Shown here piece after piece: positions 48,870 through 55,405 of a stretch of 64,000 nucleotides of DNA. Position numbers and translations under genes: made by a program. The notes under the pieces were generated by a model. That model did not search any database and was not told where the DNA came from. It worked only from the letters and a program-made list of their open reading frames with translations. Numbering within the stretch: the stretch's first letter is position 1; every line of letters begins with the position of its first letter. Source of the DNA: Aestuariivirga litoralis. GTDB taxonomy: Bacteria > Pseudomonadota > Alphaproteobacteria > Rhizobiales > Aestuariivirgaceae. The stretch is taken from the NCBI RefSeq assembly GCF_003234965.1, contig NZ_QKVK01000001.1:62001-126000 (forward strand), written 5' to 3'.

Positions 48870-49664
48870 TTGTCCTCCCCCGTCATCACCGTCATGACCG
48901 CCGCCGTCCGCAAGGCGGCCCGCACCCTCCAGCGCGACTATGGCGAACTCGCCAACCTGCAGGTGTCGCAGAAGGCGCCGGGCGACTATGTCACCATCGC
49001 CGACCAGAAGGTCGACAAGATCCTGCGCGAGGAACTGGCCAAGGTGCGCCCCGGCTATGCCTTCCTCACCGAGGAGACGGGCGTGGTGGCGGGCACCGAC
49101 CCCGACCACCGCTTCATCATCGACCCGATCGACGGCACCATGAACTTCATGCATGCCGTGCCCTTCTTCGCCATCACCGTGGCGCTGGAACGGAAGGGCG
49201 AACTGGTCGCGGCGCTGACCTACAACCCGATCACCGACGAGATGTATTCCGCCGAAAAGGGCGGCGGCGCCTTCCTCAACAACAAGCGCATCCGCGTGGC
49301 CCAGCGCCGCGACATCCACGATACGCTGGTGAGCTATGAGGTGCCGCACCGCGGCGGCAAGGACCTGCCCCTGTCGCGCGCCGAGATCTCGGTGCTGCAG
49401 GCGCGCGTCGTCGGCATCCGCGGCACGGGTTCGGCCGCCCTCTCGCTCGCCTATGTGGCGGCCGGGCGCTTCGATGCCATGGTGTGCCGCAACATCAAGC
49501 CGTGGGACATGGCGGCGGGCATCCTGCTCGTGCGCGAGGCCGGCGGCTTCGTGGCCGACCCCGATGGCGAGAAGAACCCGATGGAGACCGGCAACATCCT
49601 CGCCACCAACGCCGACCTGCTGCCGCATTTCAAGGACGCGCTGAGCAAGGCGCGGGAGCAGTAA
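48870..49664 (+). CDS. Inositol monophosphatase family protein
   Basis: A 264-residue Mg-dependent phosphatase: EETG metal motif in FLTEETGVV, DPIDGTMNFMHAVP (metal and catalysis), and WDMAAGILLVREAGG at the C-terminus. The family covers inositol-1-phosphatase SuhB and related sugar phosphatases. Start is TTG, with GAAGGAAG upstream. It is separate from exoD by 66 bp on the same strand. Confidence 0.92.
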   Translation: MSSPVITVMTAAVRKAARTLQRDYGELANLQVSQKAPGDYVTIADQKVDKILREELAKVRPGYAFLTEETGVVAGTDPDHRFIIDPIDGTMNFMHAVPFFAITVALERKGELVAALTYNPITDEMYSAEKGGGAFLNNKRIRVAQRRDIHDTLVSYEVPHRGGKDLPLSRAEISVLQARVVGIRGTGSAALSLAYVAAGRFDAMVCRNIKPWDMAAGILLVREAGGFVADPDGEKNPMETGNILATNADLLPHFKDALSKAREQ

Positions 49665-49675
49665 CCGTTTTGGTG

Positions 49676-49762
49676 CCGTCATCCCGGCGAAAGCCGGGAC
49701 CCAGCTTCGGGCGGCAACCACGTGGACGGAAAGCTGGGCCCCGGCTTTCGCCGGGGTGACGG
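49676..49762. repeat. REP-like palindrome pair, family A
   Basis: CCGTCATCCCGGCGAAAGCC at the left and the inverted unit ending CGCCGGGGTGACGG at the right; nearly identical in the units to the pair at 22163, with a different middle. It lies in the gap between the inositol phosphatase and amidase genes, 26 bp before the amidase start. Confidence 0.9.
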
Positions 49763-49788
49763 ACATATTGGTTTGCTGGGAGCACGAC

Positions 49789-51192
49789 ATGACCGACCTT
49801 CACTGGAAGTCCGCCGCGAAGCTCGTGAAGGGTTATGCGAAGAAGAAGTTCTCTCCCGTCGAGGTGACGCAAGCCTGCCTTGCGCAGATCGAGCGGCACG
49901 ACAAGCAGCTGAACGCCATGGTCGCCGTCCATGCCGAGGAGGCCCTCGCCCAGGCCAGGGCCAGCGAGGCGCGCTGGATGAAGGGGACGCCCCAGGGGCC
50001 GGTCGATGGCGTGCCCACCCTGATCAAGGACCTCCTGCTGGTACGCGGCTGGCCGACGCTGCGCGGCTCGCTCACCGTCGACCGGAACCAGGCCTGGGAC
50101 CAGGACGCGCCGAGCGTTGCGCGCCTGCGCGAATGCGGGGCGGTGTTCCTCGGTGCCGCAACAACGCCGGAGTTCGGCTGGAAGGGTGTGACTGACTCTC
50201 CGCTCACCGGCATCACCCGCAACCCGTGGGACGTGACGAAGACACCGGGCGGCTCGTCGGGCGGATCGTCGGCGGCGGCAGCGGCGGGCTATGCGCCCCT
50301 GACCCTCGGCACCGATGGCGGCGGGTCGATCCGCATCCCGGCGGGCTTCACCGGAATCTTCGGGTTGAAGCCGTCCTTCGGGCGGGTGCCCGCCTATCCG
50401 CTCTCGCCCTTCGGCACGGTGGCGCATGTGGGGCCGATGACCCGCACGGTGGAGGATGCCTGCCTGATGATGAACGTCATCGCGCAGCCCGATGCGCGTG
50501 ACTGGACTTCGCTGCCGCCGGACGGCACCGACTACACGGCGAAGCTCGGCAAGGGCGTAAAGGGCCTGAAGATCGCCTTCAGCCCGACGCTCGGCTACGT
50601 CGACGTCGACCCCGAGATCGCCCAGCTGGTGCAGGACGCCGTGCGCGTGCTGGAGGAACTGGGCGCCGAGGTAGAGGAGGTCGATCCCGGCTTCGCGGAC
50701 CCCGCCGCCTGCTTCCGCACCCTGTGGTGGTCCGGCGCGCGCGCCCTTCTCGGCAAGCTGCCGGAGGAGAAGAAGGCGCTGCTCGACCCGGCGCTGGCCG
50801 ATGTGGTGGCGCAGTCGATGGCGATCTCGCTCGACGAGTATCAGGATGCCGTGAAGGCCCGTGGCGCGCTGGGCAGCCAGATGCGCCAGTTCATGGAGGG
50901 CTTTGACCTGCTGGTGACGCCAACCCTTCCCATCCCTGCCTTCGAGGCCGGCAGGCTGGCGCCGGCCGCCCCCGACAACACGGGCAAATGGGTGAACTGG
51001 ACGCCCTTCAGCTATCCCTTCAACCTCACCCAGCAGCCGGCGGCGAGCGTGCCCTGCGGCTTTACCGCGACGGGCCTGCCCGCCGGCCTGCACCTCGTCG
51101 GGCGCATGTTCGACGACCGCACGGTGCTTGACGCAGCCCACGCCTACGAACATGCGACCGCGTGGCACAAAGCCCGGCCGCCAGGCTATTGA
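49789..51192 (+). CDS. Amidase signature family enzyme
   Basis: A 467-residue amidase with the Ser-cisSer-Lys centre: Lys in GVPTLIKDLLL, cis-Ser/nucleophile in PGGSSGGSSAAAAAGYAPL and GTDGGGSIRIPAGFTGIFGLKPS. The family includes AtzF-like, nylon-oligomer and aryl amidases; no gatB or gatC is nearby, so it is not called GatA. Ribosome site GGGAG before ATG 49789. It is followed by a convergent DUF465 gene. Confidence 0.9.
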   Translation: MTDLHWKSAAKLVKGYAKKKFSPVEVTQACLAQIERHDKQLNAMVAVHAEEALAQARASEARWMKGTPQGPVDGVPTLIKDLLLVRGWPTLRGSLTVDRNQAWDQDAPSVARLRECGAVFLGAATTPEFGWKGVTDSPLTGITRNPWDVTKTPGGSSGGSSAAAAAGYAPLTLGTDGGGSIRIPAGFTGIFGLKPSFGRVPAYPLSPFGTVAHVGPMTRTVEDACLMMNVIAQPDARDWTSLPPDGTDYTAKLGKGVKGLKIAFSPTLGYVDVDPEIAQLVQDAVRVLEELGAEVEEVDPGFADPAACFRTLWWSGARALLGKLPEEKKALLDPALADVVAQSMAISLDEYQDAVKARGALGSQMRQFMEGFDLLVTPTLPIPAFEAGRLAPAAPDNTGKWVNWTPFSYPFNLTQQPAASVPCGFTATGLPAGLHLVGRMFDDRTVLDAAHAYEHATAWHKARPPGY

Positions 51193-51204
51193 GCAACTCC
51201 GCCC

Positions 51205-51381
51205 TCAGGCGGCGTGCTGGTGCTCGAGGCGGGAGATTTCGTCCTTGATCTTGAGTTTCTTGCGCTTGAGTTCGGCGATTTCGGCGTCAGACGAGGCCGG
51301 GTGGTTGATGGCGTCCGCGAGTTCGGCCTCCAGGGCCTTATGCTTCGCGTGCAGTTCGCCAAGATGCGCTTGAAGACTCAT
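51205..51381 (-). CDS. DUF465 (YdcH-like) small protein
   Basis: A 58-residue helical protein, HAKHKALEAELADAINHP and ELKRKKLKIKDEISRLEHQ, the two-helix hairpin of the YdcH/DUF465 family. Function unknown. Preceded by TGGAGGATCGC. It is divergent from another DUF465 gene 126 bp away. Confidence 0.88.
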   Translation of the reverse strand: MSLQAHLGELHAKHKALEAELADAINHPASSDAEIAELKRKKLKIKDEISRLEHQHAA

Positions 51382-51507
51382 GCGATCCTCCATTGTTTGG
51401 CTATGGATTGAGAACATCTTTGCACAGAGTTGGGGGCTTGTCGAACCCTCGCAAAGGGCATTAGTGAAGAAAGCCGGAAAACAAATTCGTGAACTGTCGG
51501 GGACGGA

Positions 51508-51723
51508 ATGCCGAAGCTGGACGTGATACAGGAGGTGCAGCTTCGCGCGCAGCTGCAATCATTGATCCAGCAGCACCGCGACCTCGACACCGCCATCACG
51601 TCCCTTGCCGAGACCGGAACGGGCGACCAGCTGCAGCTGCGCCGCCTCAAGAAGATGAAGCTGGACATCAAGGACAAGATCCAGACCATCGAGAACATGC
51701 TCATCCCCGACATCATCGCCTGA
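51508..51723 (+). CDS. DUF465 (YdcH-like) small protein
   Basis: A 71-residue two-helix protein ([19 protein letters not shown], then [20 protein letters not shown]), a paralogue of the divergent gene at 51205. The loop between helices is longer (AETGTGDQ). It ends 10 bp before purE and may be in the purE-purK unit. Function unknown. Confidence 0.88.
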   Translation: MPKLDVIQEVQLRAQLQSLIQQHRDLDTAITSLAETGTGDQLQLRRLKKMKLDIKDKIQTIENMLIPDIIA

Positions 51724-51733
51724 GGACGGCCCC

Positions 51734-52225
51734 ATGACCACGCCCCCCGTCGCCATCATCATGGGCAGCCAGTCCGACTGGGCCACCATGAAACACGCCG
51801 CCGAAACCCTCGACCGGCTGGGCATCGCCCATGACGACCGCATCGTCTCGGCCCACCGCACGCCCAAGCGGCTCTATGACTTCGCCACCTCCGCGCGTGC
51901 CGCGGGCGTCCAGGTGATCATCGCCGGGGCCGGTGGCGCAGCACACCTGCCGGGGATGGCGGCCGCCATGACCTCGCTTCCCGTCTTCGGCGTGCCGGTC
52001 GAATCCCGGGCGCTGTCGGGCCAGGACTCGCTCCTCTCCATCGTGCAGATGCCGGCGGGCATTCCGGTGGGGACGCTTGCCATCGGCAAGGCCGGGGCGG
52101 TGAATGCCGCGCTCCTGGCGGCGAGCGTGCTGTCGCTCGGCGATCCGGCGCTGGCCCGGCGCCTCGACGCCTTCCGCGCCGAGCAGACCGCCGCCGTGGC
52201 CGAGCGCCCGAAGGACGAGGCATGA
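51734..52225 (+). CDS. purE: N5-carboxyaminoimidazole ribonucleotide mutase
   Basis: A 163-residue class I Pur[32 protein letters not shown] with catalytic His, [16 protein letters not shown] and [33 protein letters not shown]. Rearranges N5-CAIR to CAIR in purine synthesis. ATGA overlap with purK, the preceding step. Confidence 0.98.
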   Translation: MTTPPVAIIMGSQSDWATMKHAAETLDRLGIAHDDRIVSAHRTPKRLYDFATSARAAGVQVIIAGAGGAAHLPGMAAAMTSLPVFGVPVESRALSGQDSLLSIVQMPAGIPVGTLAIGKAGAVNAALLAASVLSLGDPALARRLDAFRAEQTAAVAERPKDEA

Positions 52226-53337
52226 AGAAGATTTCCGCCCCCCTGCCCCCCGGCTCCACCGTCGGCATCCTCGGCGGCGGGCAGCTCGCCCGCATGCTGG
52301 CGCTGGCGGCGGGGCGGCTCGGCATCGACTGCCATGTCTATGCGCCGGAAGCCGACAGCCCGGCCTTCGCCGTCTCCGCCGCGAGGACGGTGGCGGGTTA
52401 TGACGACTTCGCGGCGCTGGAGGCCTTCGCCAGAGAGGTCGATGTCGTCACCTATGAGTTCGAGAACGTGCCGGGTGACACGGCGGGCTTCCTCGACAGC
52501 CGTGTTCCCGTGGCCCCGGGCGTGGCGGCGCTGAAGACGGCGCAGGACCGGATTGCGGAAAAGAGCTTCATCGCCGGGCTCGGCATTCCCGTGGCGCCCT
52601 TCGCCGAGGTGTGCGACCTCGCTTCGCTGGAAGCCGCCATCGCCCGCATCGGCCGGCCCGCCGTGCTGAAGACGAGGCGCTTCGGCTATGACGGCAAGGG
52701 CCAGACCAAGATCCACGACGGCACGGACCCAGGCACCGCCTTCGCCGAGATCGGCCGCCAGCCGGCGATTCTCGAAGGTTTCGTGCAGTTCGAGAAGGAA
52801 ATCTCGGTCATCGCTGCCCGCAGCTGGTCCGGCGAGGTGCAGGTCTATGACGTGCCTGAGAACCACCACGAGAACCACATCCTCAAGACCTCGACGGTTC
52901 CCGCCCGGATTTCCCCCGCCGTCGCCCGCGCCGCCATGGATTTCGGCAGCAGGATCATCGCGGCGCTGGACTATGTGGGGGTGATCGGCATCGAGATGTT
53001 CGTGGCGGGGGATGATGTAATCGTCAATGAAATCGCGCCCCGCGTGCATAATTCCGGGCACTGGACGATGGACGCCTGCGCCGTCTCGCAGTTCGAGCAG
53101 CACATCCGGGCGGTCTGCGGCTGGCCGCTGGGAAGCCCGGAGCGCTATGCCGACGTGGTGATGACCAACCTGCTGGGGGACGAGGCCGGCCGCTGGCGGG
53201 AACTGGCCGCCGAGCCCCGCGTCCACCTCCATCTCTATGGCAAGCGGGAAGCGCGGCCGGGTCGCAAAATGGGTCATTTCAACAGGGTGACCCCTCGACA
53301 GCCTCAAGACTCTATGCTAACCCGCCGCCCACGCTGA
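52222..53337 (+). CDS. purK: N5-carboxyaminoimidazole ribonucleotide synthase
   Basis: A 371-residue ATP-grasp enzyme, [21 protein letters not shown] at the N-terminus, [12 protein letters not shown] (phosphate loop), [11 protein letters not shown] and [14 protein letters not shown] with metal-binding Asn. Makes N5-CAIR from AIR, bicarbonate and ATP. Cotranslated with purE. Confidence 0.98.
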   Translation: MKKISAPLPPGSTVGILGGGQLARMLALAAGRLGIDCHVYAPEADSPAFAVSAARTVAGYDDFAALEAFAREVDVVTYEFENVPGDTAGFLDSRVPVAPGVAALKTAQDRIAEKSFIAGLGIPVAPFAEVCDLASLEAAIARIGRPAVLKTRRFGYDGKGQTKIHDGTDPGTAFAEIGRQPAILEGFVQFEKEISVIAARSWSGEVQVYDVPENHHENHILKTSTVPARISPAVARAAMDFGSRIIAALDYVGVIGIEMFVAGDDVIVNEIAPRVHNSGHWTMDACAVSQFEQHIRAVCGWPLGSPERYADVVMTNLLGDEAGRWRELAAEPRVHLHLYGKREARPGRKMGHFNRVTPRQPQDSMLTRRPR

Positions 53338-53388
53338 GGCTCGAAAGGCGCCTCGATCACCAATCCAACCTGTTTGCAGAGGTAGCAC

Positions 53389-53643
53389 TTGCAAGTCGTA
53401 GTCCGTGACAACAACGTCGATCAGGCCCTCAAGGCGCTCAAGAAGAAGATGCAGCGCGAGGGTATTTTCCGCGAGATGAAGCTGCGCGGCCACTATGAGA
53501 AGCCCTCCGAGAAGAAGGCCCGCGAAAAGGCGGAAGCCGTGCGCCGGGCGCGCAAGCTGCAGCGCAAGAAGCTGCAGCGCGAGGGCCTGCTGCCGATGCC
53601 GAAGAAGGTCGAAGGTCCGGCCCGCGGCCCGCGCCCGCAGTAA
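53389..53643 (+). CDS. rpsU: Small ribosomal subunit protein bS21
   Basis: An 84-residue bS21: [51 protein letters not shown] and a basic C-terminus typical of alphaproteobacteria. It begins at TTG 53389, preceded by AGAGG; there is no in-frame ATG that would keep the conserved N-terminus. A terminator follows 26 bp after the stop. Confidence 0.97.
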   Translation: MQVVVRDNNVDQALKALKKKMQREGIFREMKLRGHYEKPSEKKAREKAEAVRRARKLQRKKLQREGLLPMPKKVEGPARGPRPQ

Positions 53644-53669
53644 AAAGCCTTTCCGGTTCGCCGGTTAGA

Positions 53670-53701
53670 GGGCCGCATCCCCCCGGGAGAGCGGCCCTTT
53701 T
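53670..53701 (+). terminator. Intrinsic terminator of rpsU
   Basis: GGGCCGC (53670-53676) pairs with GCGGCCC (53691-53697) across a 14-nt loop that itself is GC-rich (CCCCCCGGGAG), then TTTTC. Ends rpsU. Confidence 0.8.
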
Positions 53702-53832
53702 CAATTGTGGCAGCCGCCGCAATTGCCCCAAACTGAACACAACCTACCACAAACTGGTTACAGGATCGTCCTACGGTTGGACGGATCGCCCCCTAGATCA
53801 GGATCATCGAAAGAGATCGAGAGGGGAAGACA

Positions 53833-54036
53833 ATGATCCGCTACGCCATCATCCTGATCGCCGCCATGGGCACCGTCGCCGGCGCCGCCGCGATGCAGAA
53901 TGCGCCCGCTGCAGCGCAGTCGGCCCCCCTCACCAACCAGACCGTGATCGAAAAGAACAGCCCCTTCCCGGTGCTGGGCCCACTCGTCGTCACCGAATGC
54001 CGCCTCGACGACTGCTCGGACGTTCCTAACGGATAA
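53833..54036 (+). CDS. Secreted C-x4-C peptide 1 of a tandem family
   Basis: A 67-residue predicted secreted peptide: signal peptide with cleavage near AAAMQ/AQSA, then a mature part of about 37 residues with TVIEKN (37-42), PFPVLGPLVV (44-53) and Cys56-x4-Cys61. The same block recurs in the genes at 54291 and 54637. No known family is recognised. Strong ribosome site GAGGGGAAGACA. A C-rich-loop hairpin and terminator follow, so it is a monocistronic unit. Confidence 0.75.
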   Translation: MIRYAIILIAAMGTVAGAAAMQNAPAAAQSAPLTNQTVIEKNSPFPVLGPLVVTECRLDDCSDVPNG

Positions 54037-54102
54037 TTCATGCGCGGCCGCCGCCAGCGGCATTGAATAATCACATTCAGCTCCCAACATGTTTCCCATC
54101 CC

Positions 54103-54142
54103 CAGGCAGTACTTCCCCCCCATCCCCTGCAAACACTGCCTG
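54103..54142 (+). ncRNA. C-rich-loop hairpin, copy 1, in the 3' region of peptide 1
   Basis: CAGGCAGT (54103-54110) pairs perfectly with ACTGCCTG (54135-54142). The 24-nt loop (54111-54134) starts ACTTCCCCCCC and ends CCCTGCAAAC. The same loop, one C shorter, sits in a different stem at 54505. CTTCCCC in the loop is complementary to GGGGAAG of the peptide 1 ribosome site. Possible 3'-derived regulatory RNA or mRNA structure; expression not proven. Confidence 0.55.
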
Positions 54143-54150
54143 TACCTGAA

Positions 54151-54181
54151 CCCCGGCCGCCAACTGCGCCGGGGTTTTTTT
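54151..54181 (+). terminator. Intrinsic terminator of peptide 1
   Basis: CCCCGGC (54151-54157) and GCCGGGG (54168-54174) with a 10-nt loop, then seven T residues. Strong. Confidence 0.9.
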
Positions 54182-54290
54182 CTCGCCGCCAACAAAGTTT
54201 CCGAAAACTTAACGGGTGTGACGCGCGTTACAGTCCCAACCCCGGCCGTGGCCTACAAAGGGACCATCAAGACCGACGGGAACCACGACA

Positions 54291-54494
54291 ATGAAGCGCA
54301 CCACCCTTTACATGCTGATCGCCCTGGCCACCGCCGCAAGCGCGCTCGCTTCGGTGTCGCCCAAGGAAGCCACCTCGATCGAACCCGCATCGCGCAACGA
54401 AACGGTGATCGAGAAGAACCAGGCCTTTCCGCTGGTGGGCCCGCTCACCGTGCAGGAATGCCTGAACGAGGACTGCACGCAACTTCGAAGCTGA
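54291..54494 (+). CDS. Secreted C-x4-C peptide 2 of a tandem family
   Basis: A 67-residue peptide: signal peptide to about ALASV (residue 21), then TVIEKN (38-43), AFPLVGPLTV (45-54) and Cys57-x4-Cys62. Closest to peptide 1, about 450 bp upstream. Followed by a second copy of the C-rich-loop hairpin and a GC-rich terminator. Ribosome site is weak (GACGGGAACCACGACA). Function unknown; location expected in the periplasm. Confidence 0.75.
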   Translation: MKRTTLYMLIALATAASALASVSPKEATSIEPASRNETVIEKNQAFPLVGPLTVQECLNEDCTQLRS

Positions 54495-54504
54495 CGATTT
54501 CCCT

Positions 54505-54543
54505 GGGCCGCCACTTCCCCCCATCCCCTGCAAACGGCAGCCC
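54505..54543 (+). ncRNA. C-rich-loop hairpin, copy 2, in the 3' region of peptide 2
   Basis: GGGCCGCC (54505-54512) pairs with GGCAGCCC (54536-54543), seven of eight positions. The 23-nt loop (54513-54535) is ACTTCCCCCC... to ...CCCTGCAAAC, the same as in copy 1 minus one C. The stem bases differ from copy 1 while pairing is kept, which is covariation. A terminator follows. Confidence 0.55.
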
Positions 54544-54553
54544 ACAACTTGGC

Positions 54554-54588
54554 GGCCCCGGGCTTCGCGCCTGGGGCCACCATTTTCC
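54554..54588 (+). terminator. Terminator of peptide 2
   Basis: GGCCCCGGGC (54554-54563) pairs with GCCTGGGGCC (54569-54578), ten pairs including one G-T, loop TTCGC, then ACCATTTT. Same order as in the peptide 1 unit: gene, C-rich hairpin, GC terminator. Confidence 0.75.
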
Positions 54589-54636
54589 CGAAACCAAATT
54601 CCGCCCACTGACGTTTCTCCTCCATGGAGCAAGGCA

Positions 54637-54843
54637 ATGAAGACGCTGACCACATCGATTGTCCTGAGCGTGATGTTCCTCTCGGCGGGAGCCTTCGCCG
54701 GATCGAGCCGCGGCGTGCACCCCGCCGTCATGCCGGCAGCGAGCCCTGCCAACGTCACCATCGTCACCAAGAACGCGGCCTGGCCGCCGGTGGGGCAGAT
54801 CTCGGTCGAGCCCTGCAGCCGCGCCCGCTGCATCGCCATCTGA
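54637..54843 (+). CDS. Secreted C-x4-C peptide 3 of a tandem family
   Basis: A 68-residue peptide: signal to about AGAFAG (residue 22), then VTIVTKN, AAWPPVGQISV and Cys60-x4-Cys65. More divergent than peptides 1 and 2 (KN and the x-P-x-V-G frame kept, FP replaced by WP). Ribosome site GGAGCAAGGCA. It is followed 18 bp later by the six-cysteine secreted protein gene and may be cotranscribed with it. Confidence 0.7.
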   Translation: MKTLTTSIVLSVMFLSAGAFAGSSRGVHPAVMPAASPANVTIVTKNAAWPPVGQISVEPCSRARCIAI

Positions 54844-54861
54844 CCCTCGAGGAGCAAATCC

Positions 54862-55185
54862 ATGCGCCTGCTGTTCGCCTCGCTGATCCTGCTGACCGTC
54901 GCGGCACCGGCCCATGCGGCCGAAGTGCGCAATTATTTCGCACCGCAGCTGGACGGGCAGCGCATCGCCGCCTGCCTCTCCGACGGCGCCTGCGGCAAGC
55001 CGGCGGCCGACGCCTTCTGCCAGTCGGAGGGCTATGACAAGGCCATGCTGTTCCAGCGCGAGCGGTCGAATTCGGCCCGCCTGATCGATTCGGACAAGGT
55101 CTGCGATGGCGACTGCCCGACCTTCCGGCAGGTGAAGTGCTTCACCGTGCGCAGCGACCTGCAGGTGAGCAACGCGGCGCTTTAG
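54862..55185 (+). CDS. Secreted six-cysteine protein
   Basis: A 107-residue protein with a signal peptide ending AHAA (residue 20) and a mature chain with Cys38, 44, 53, 81, 85 and 93, an even number fitting disulfides. Motif GACGKPAADAFCQSEGYDKAM resembles small periplasmic Cys-rich proteins of unknown function. Preceded by GAGGAGCAAATCC. It ends the peptide cluster. Confidence 0.65.
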   Translation: MRLLFASLILLTVAAPAHAAEVRNYFAPQLDGQRIAACLSDGACGKPAADAFCQSEGYDKAMLFQRERSNSARLIDSDKVCDGDCPTFRQVKCFTVRSDLQVSNAAL

Positions 55186-55221
55186 AACGGCTCGCGTCCG
55201 GACACCACTCGCCCCTACGTT

Positions 55222-55304
55222 CCGTCACCCCGGCGAAAGCCGGGGCCCCGCTTCGGGCGGCAGTCGCGCGGAAAGCGGGGTCCCGGCTTTCGCCGGGATG
55301 ACGG
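55222..55304. repeat. REP-like palindrome pair, family A
   Basis: CCGTCACCCCGGCGAAAGCC at the left and the inverted unit ending CGCCGGGATGACGG at the right. Lies between the six-cysteine gene and the carB leader. Confidence 0.85.
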
Positions 55305-55377
55305 CATTCGGGTGGGAAACCTCGCCCCGTCCACAGGCGTCCCCGATTGGGCTTGGAATCCCTCCCCCTTGTGTGTA

Positions 55378-55400
55378 GGAAACCCAAAATTCGGGTTTCC
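55378..55400 (+). other. Hairpin just before the carB start
   Basis: GGAAACCC (55378-55385) and GGGTTTCC (55393-55400) form a perfect 8-bp stem with a 7-nt AT-rich loop. It ends 5 bp before the carB start and no clean ribosome site is visible outside it, so the structure could limit initiation. Confidence 0.6.
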
Positions 55401-55405
55401 CTCAC

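Noticed and set aside
49789-51192. Naming the amidase GatA
   Set aside because: No gatB or gatC nearby, and the context does not support the aminoacyl-tRNA amidotransferase.
54037-54290. Plus-strand frame from 54089 to 54640 overlapping the peptide 2 unit
   Set aside because: It is out of frame with peptide 2, crosses a strong terminator and lacks a ribosome site.
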